Origin: Tenuifilaceae bacterium CYCD
Lineage (GTDB): Bacteria; Bacteroidota; Bacteroidia; Bacteroidales; Tenuifilaceae
Direction of reading: 5' to 3'
NCBI GenBank assembly: GCA_036322835.1
Contig: AP027304.1
Location: forward strand, 1,240,001-1,304,000
Length of the DNA: 64,000 bases
The translations under genes were made by a program, and so were the position numbers. Positions within the stretch are counted from its first letter, which is position 1; each line of letters begins with the position of its first letter. The notes beneath the pieces were generated by a model, which made no database searches, was not told the origin of the DNA, and saw only the letters and a program-made list of their open reading frames with translations. This document shows, one piece after another, positions 62,133-64,000 of this stretch.

Positions 62133-64000
62133 TCAAACTTTTAAAGCAAAAATAATTGCAGATTCATCTATTTCCATCGATTGCAGATAGTTCTTTGCAA
62201 TATCCCTTTGTTCTTGGAAATCAGAATGAATAAGATTTTTGAATATTTTTCGAATAGCCTTTTTCTCTTCCAAAAAATGCTGATCGTTTACCGAGGTGTA
62301 TAGGTAAACAATATCTCCTTTTTTGAGATTGAACCATTGAATATCGGTAATCGCCAGTAGTGCTCCTTGCTGTTTTATTGCAAAGGATTCTTCTGCAATG
62401 TTTAAAACCCTACTTCCGTTCAGAATAATTGGAATTATTTGGTATTGTTGTGGGTCGTAACTGTATGTGAGCGGATCGTTGCTTAGCAGTTTTTCAATAG
62501 CACCCTTTAGGATATTGATTTCTCCTGGACTCTTTTTTAGGAATTCCTTGACAAAGTTGTATAGGGTTAAATTTATTAACTCTTTGCTTATTCTGGCATC
62601 CTTAGCGATTAGAAGATAAGCAAAAACCATGTCATCAATTTTGAAGTGCAGCATGCAGGCCTTTGGCTTTCCGTCGTGTAACGTGGAGACCTCCCATGAT
62701 TCGGAGAAATATTCACTTAGTGAACTATTATGGCTAAAAATATCCATGCTATTACAAGTTGACGAAAGCCGATCGAGAATTTTCGATTTTATAGTTTCAA
62801 TGTTTTTAATGGCGTTTTTCTTGGCGATATTTTCTTTTATTAGCAATAGCGATAAACCAATTAAAATAGCGAGGAATCCAACAAAAGCGAATAGTATTTT
62901 ACGTTGAATTTCGAGTTGGTGATTAATCGATGCAATTTCGTTTTCCCTACGTTCGGCCTCGTACTCAGCTTGTAGTTTTTCAATTTTTTCAATTGATTCA
63001 GCATTTAGGATGGAATCCTTTAAGGCATTGTGAAGTTTTAAAAAATCATATGCCTGCATATAGTTCTGGTTGCTGTAGTATGCCTCGGATAAAATTTGGT
63101 AGATATCCTGAATGGCTGCTTTCTGGTCGGATTTTTCGGCAAGCTTTAGCGATTCGTTTAGAACAGAAATTGCAGAGTTTAGTTTTCCCTGCTTAATGTA
63201 TACCATCCCAATGTTCTTGAGAGTACTACTGATTCTTAGAGGACTATTTATTTCAGTAAAAATATTGAGAGCATTATTGTGGTAAAGCAAGGCGTCGTCA
63301 TATTGTTCCTTCAAATAAAAAAGCGATCCAATATTGTCGCGGATTATTGCAACGCCTATTTTTACATTTAGCGAGTCGTATATCTTAAGTGCCTTAAGGT
63401 AGTACTGAAGTGCGTTGTCGTATTTTTTTAATTCGAGGTAGGCGCTTGCAATATTATTTGCAGCAGCGGCAACCGCTCTTGGTTTCCCAAGTTTTGTGTT
63501 AATCTCGAAGTACTTGATAAAGTACTCAATTGCCTTTGGATGATTTTCTTGGTAAAAGTATATCTGCCCAATGCTGTTCGAGATTATTGCCGACCCTTCT
63601 ACATCCTGCAGTTCATCGTATAACTTTTGAGCCTTTATATAATTTTCAAGCGCTTTGTCGTACTTTCCCCAGCTACGGTATATTAAACCGATATCGTTAA
63701 AAACTCCAGCAAGGTTTTTCTTGTCATTGAGATATGAGTATATATCGGCAGAATTGCTAAAGTTCTTTAAAGCCGAGGAGAATTCTCCCATTCTCTCGTA
63801 GCAGTATCCAATTTTATGGTACGAATCGGCCACAAGGTTTCGCATGTTGGTTTTTTCTGCAATTTCCAACGCCTTTTGGTAGTATTCTAAACTTTTTGAG
63901 TAGTTGCTGTCGGCATAAGCCGATGCTATTTGAGAGAGTAAGTTGTAGCGGGTTGAGTCGTTACTTACCGTTGCAATGTTTTGAATCAAACTGTCTATGC
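62133..64000 (-). CDS. TPR sensor-like membrane protein with degenerate SpoIIE-like domain (partial)
   Basis: The frame is open to the right edge, so the N-terminus (probably a signal peptide) is missing. About eight TPR repeats fill the visible first 330 residues (for example SLEYYQKALEIAEKT, AIEYFIKYFEINTKLG, ALQYYLKALKIYDSL). A coiled-coil and one membrane helix (KILFAFVGFLAILIGLSLLLI) follow. The last 200 residues resemble a PP2C/SpoIIE phosphatase end (LKKGDIVYLYTSVND, then ESAIIFALKV). However, the metal-binding Asp motifs (TDG, DD) are replaced, so it may be a signalling pseudo-enzyme. Confidence 0.7.
   Translation of the reverse strand, partial: IDSLIQNIATVSNDSTRYNLLSQIASAYADSNYSKSLEYYQKALEIAEKTNMRNLVADSYHKIGYCYERMGEFSSALKNFSNSADIYSYLNDKKNLAGVFNDIGLIYRSWGKYDKALENYIKAQKLYDELQDVEGSAIISNSIGQIYFYQENHPKAIEYFIKYFEINTKLGKPRAVAAAANNIASAYLELKKYDNALQYYLKALKIYDSLNVKIGVAIIRDNIGSLFYLKEQYDDALLYHNNALNIFTEINSPLRISSTLKNIGMVYIKQGKLNSAISVLNESLKLAEKSDQKAAIQDIYQILSEAYYSNQNYMQAYDFLKLHNALKDSILNAESIEKIEKLQAEYEAERRENEIASINHQLEIQRKILFAFVGFLAILIGLSLLLIKENIAKKNAIKNIETIKSKILDRLSSTCNSMDIFSHNSSLSEYFSESWEVSTLHDGKPKACMLHFKIDDMVFAYLLIAKDARISKELINLTLYNFVKEFLKKSPGEINILKGAIEKLLSNDPLTYSYDPQQYQIIPIILNGSRVLNIAEESFAIKQQGALLAITDIQWFNLKKGDIVYLYTSVNDQHFLEEKKAIRKIFKNLIHSDFQEQRDIAKNYLQSMEIDESAIIFALKV

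Overview
The window is chromosomal DNA from an AT-rich member of the Bacteroidota, most likely an anaerobic Bacteroidales or Marinilabiliales-type fermenter. Evidence for this: a SusC/SusD outer-membrane pair, an UpxY-type NusG paralogue, a DUF2723 membrane protein, a short epsilon subunit of ATP synthase, a membrane-bound AraC regulator, a LysO exporter split over two genes, and several Bacteroidota-type promoters (TTG or TTTG, about 19 nt, then TAnnTTTG). No rRNA, CRISPR array, phage or conjugative module is visible.

Layout. 1-5.3 kb: end of a DUF2723 protein, atpDC, an alpha/beta hydrolase, a long TetR regulator with an unusual C-terminal domain, and an orphan UpxY antiterminator. 5.3-16 kb: a PUL-like locus on the minus strand (SusD, SusC, a PQQ-type propeller, an AraC regulator, a protein with four AMPK-type glycogen-binding repeats, a two-lobed retropepsin-like protease). 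16-25.9 kb: transglutaminase-like lipoprotein, M23 peptidase, split LysO lysine exporter, PHP phosphatase, nadB, a tRNA-Arg(CCT) carrying a tiny GIY-YIG insertion, a twin ATP-grasp plus GNAT operon, and an Lrp/AsnC regulator.

26.4-43.5 kb is the centrepiece: one plus-strand block for fermentation of L-lysine to acetate and butyrate. KamA makes beta-lysine. KamDE (B12/PLP) moves the terminal amino group, with KamBC as its putative reactivase. Kdd (two tandem copies) oxidises 3,5-diaminohexanoate. Kce cleaves the keto acid with acetyl-CoA, Kal removes ammonia, and Bcd with EtfBA reduces crotonyl-CoA to butyryl-CoA. The CoA-transferase passes CoA to acetoacetate and thiolase splits acetoacetyl-CoA. 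A FabG/PhaB-type reductase and a MaoC/PhaJ-type hydratase add a second, (R)-specific route from acetoacetyl-CoA to crotonyl-CoA. The Lrp regulator next to the block and the LysO exporter about 8 kb upstream fit lysine metabolism. Several junctions carry short dispersed palindromes.

43.5-45.5 kb is a small AT-rich accessory island (propeller protein plus a ParDE-like toxin-antitoxin pair) bracketed by inverted copies of one 33-bp palindrome. 45.5-64 kb is mostly housekeeping: DEAD-box helicase, AEC transporter, YceI, Dtd, MazG-like, DeoC, a lipoprotein, an SSS symporter, a nucleotidyltransferase, a frameshifted TPR-AraC regulator, CorA, HemW, RpiB, a deoxyhypusine-synthase-like protein without the catalytic lysine, PepE, and a TPR protein with a degenerate SpoIIE-like phosphatase domain that runs off the window.

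All calls come from reading the translated sequence by eye; no database search was run.
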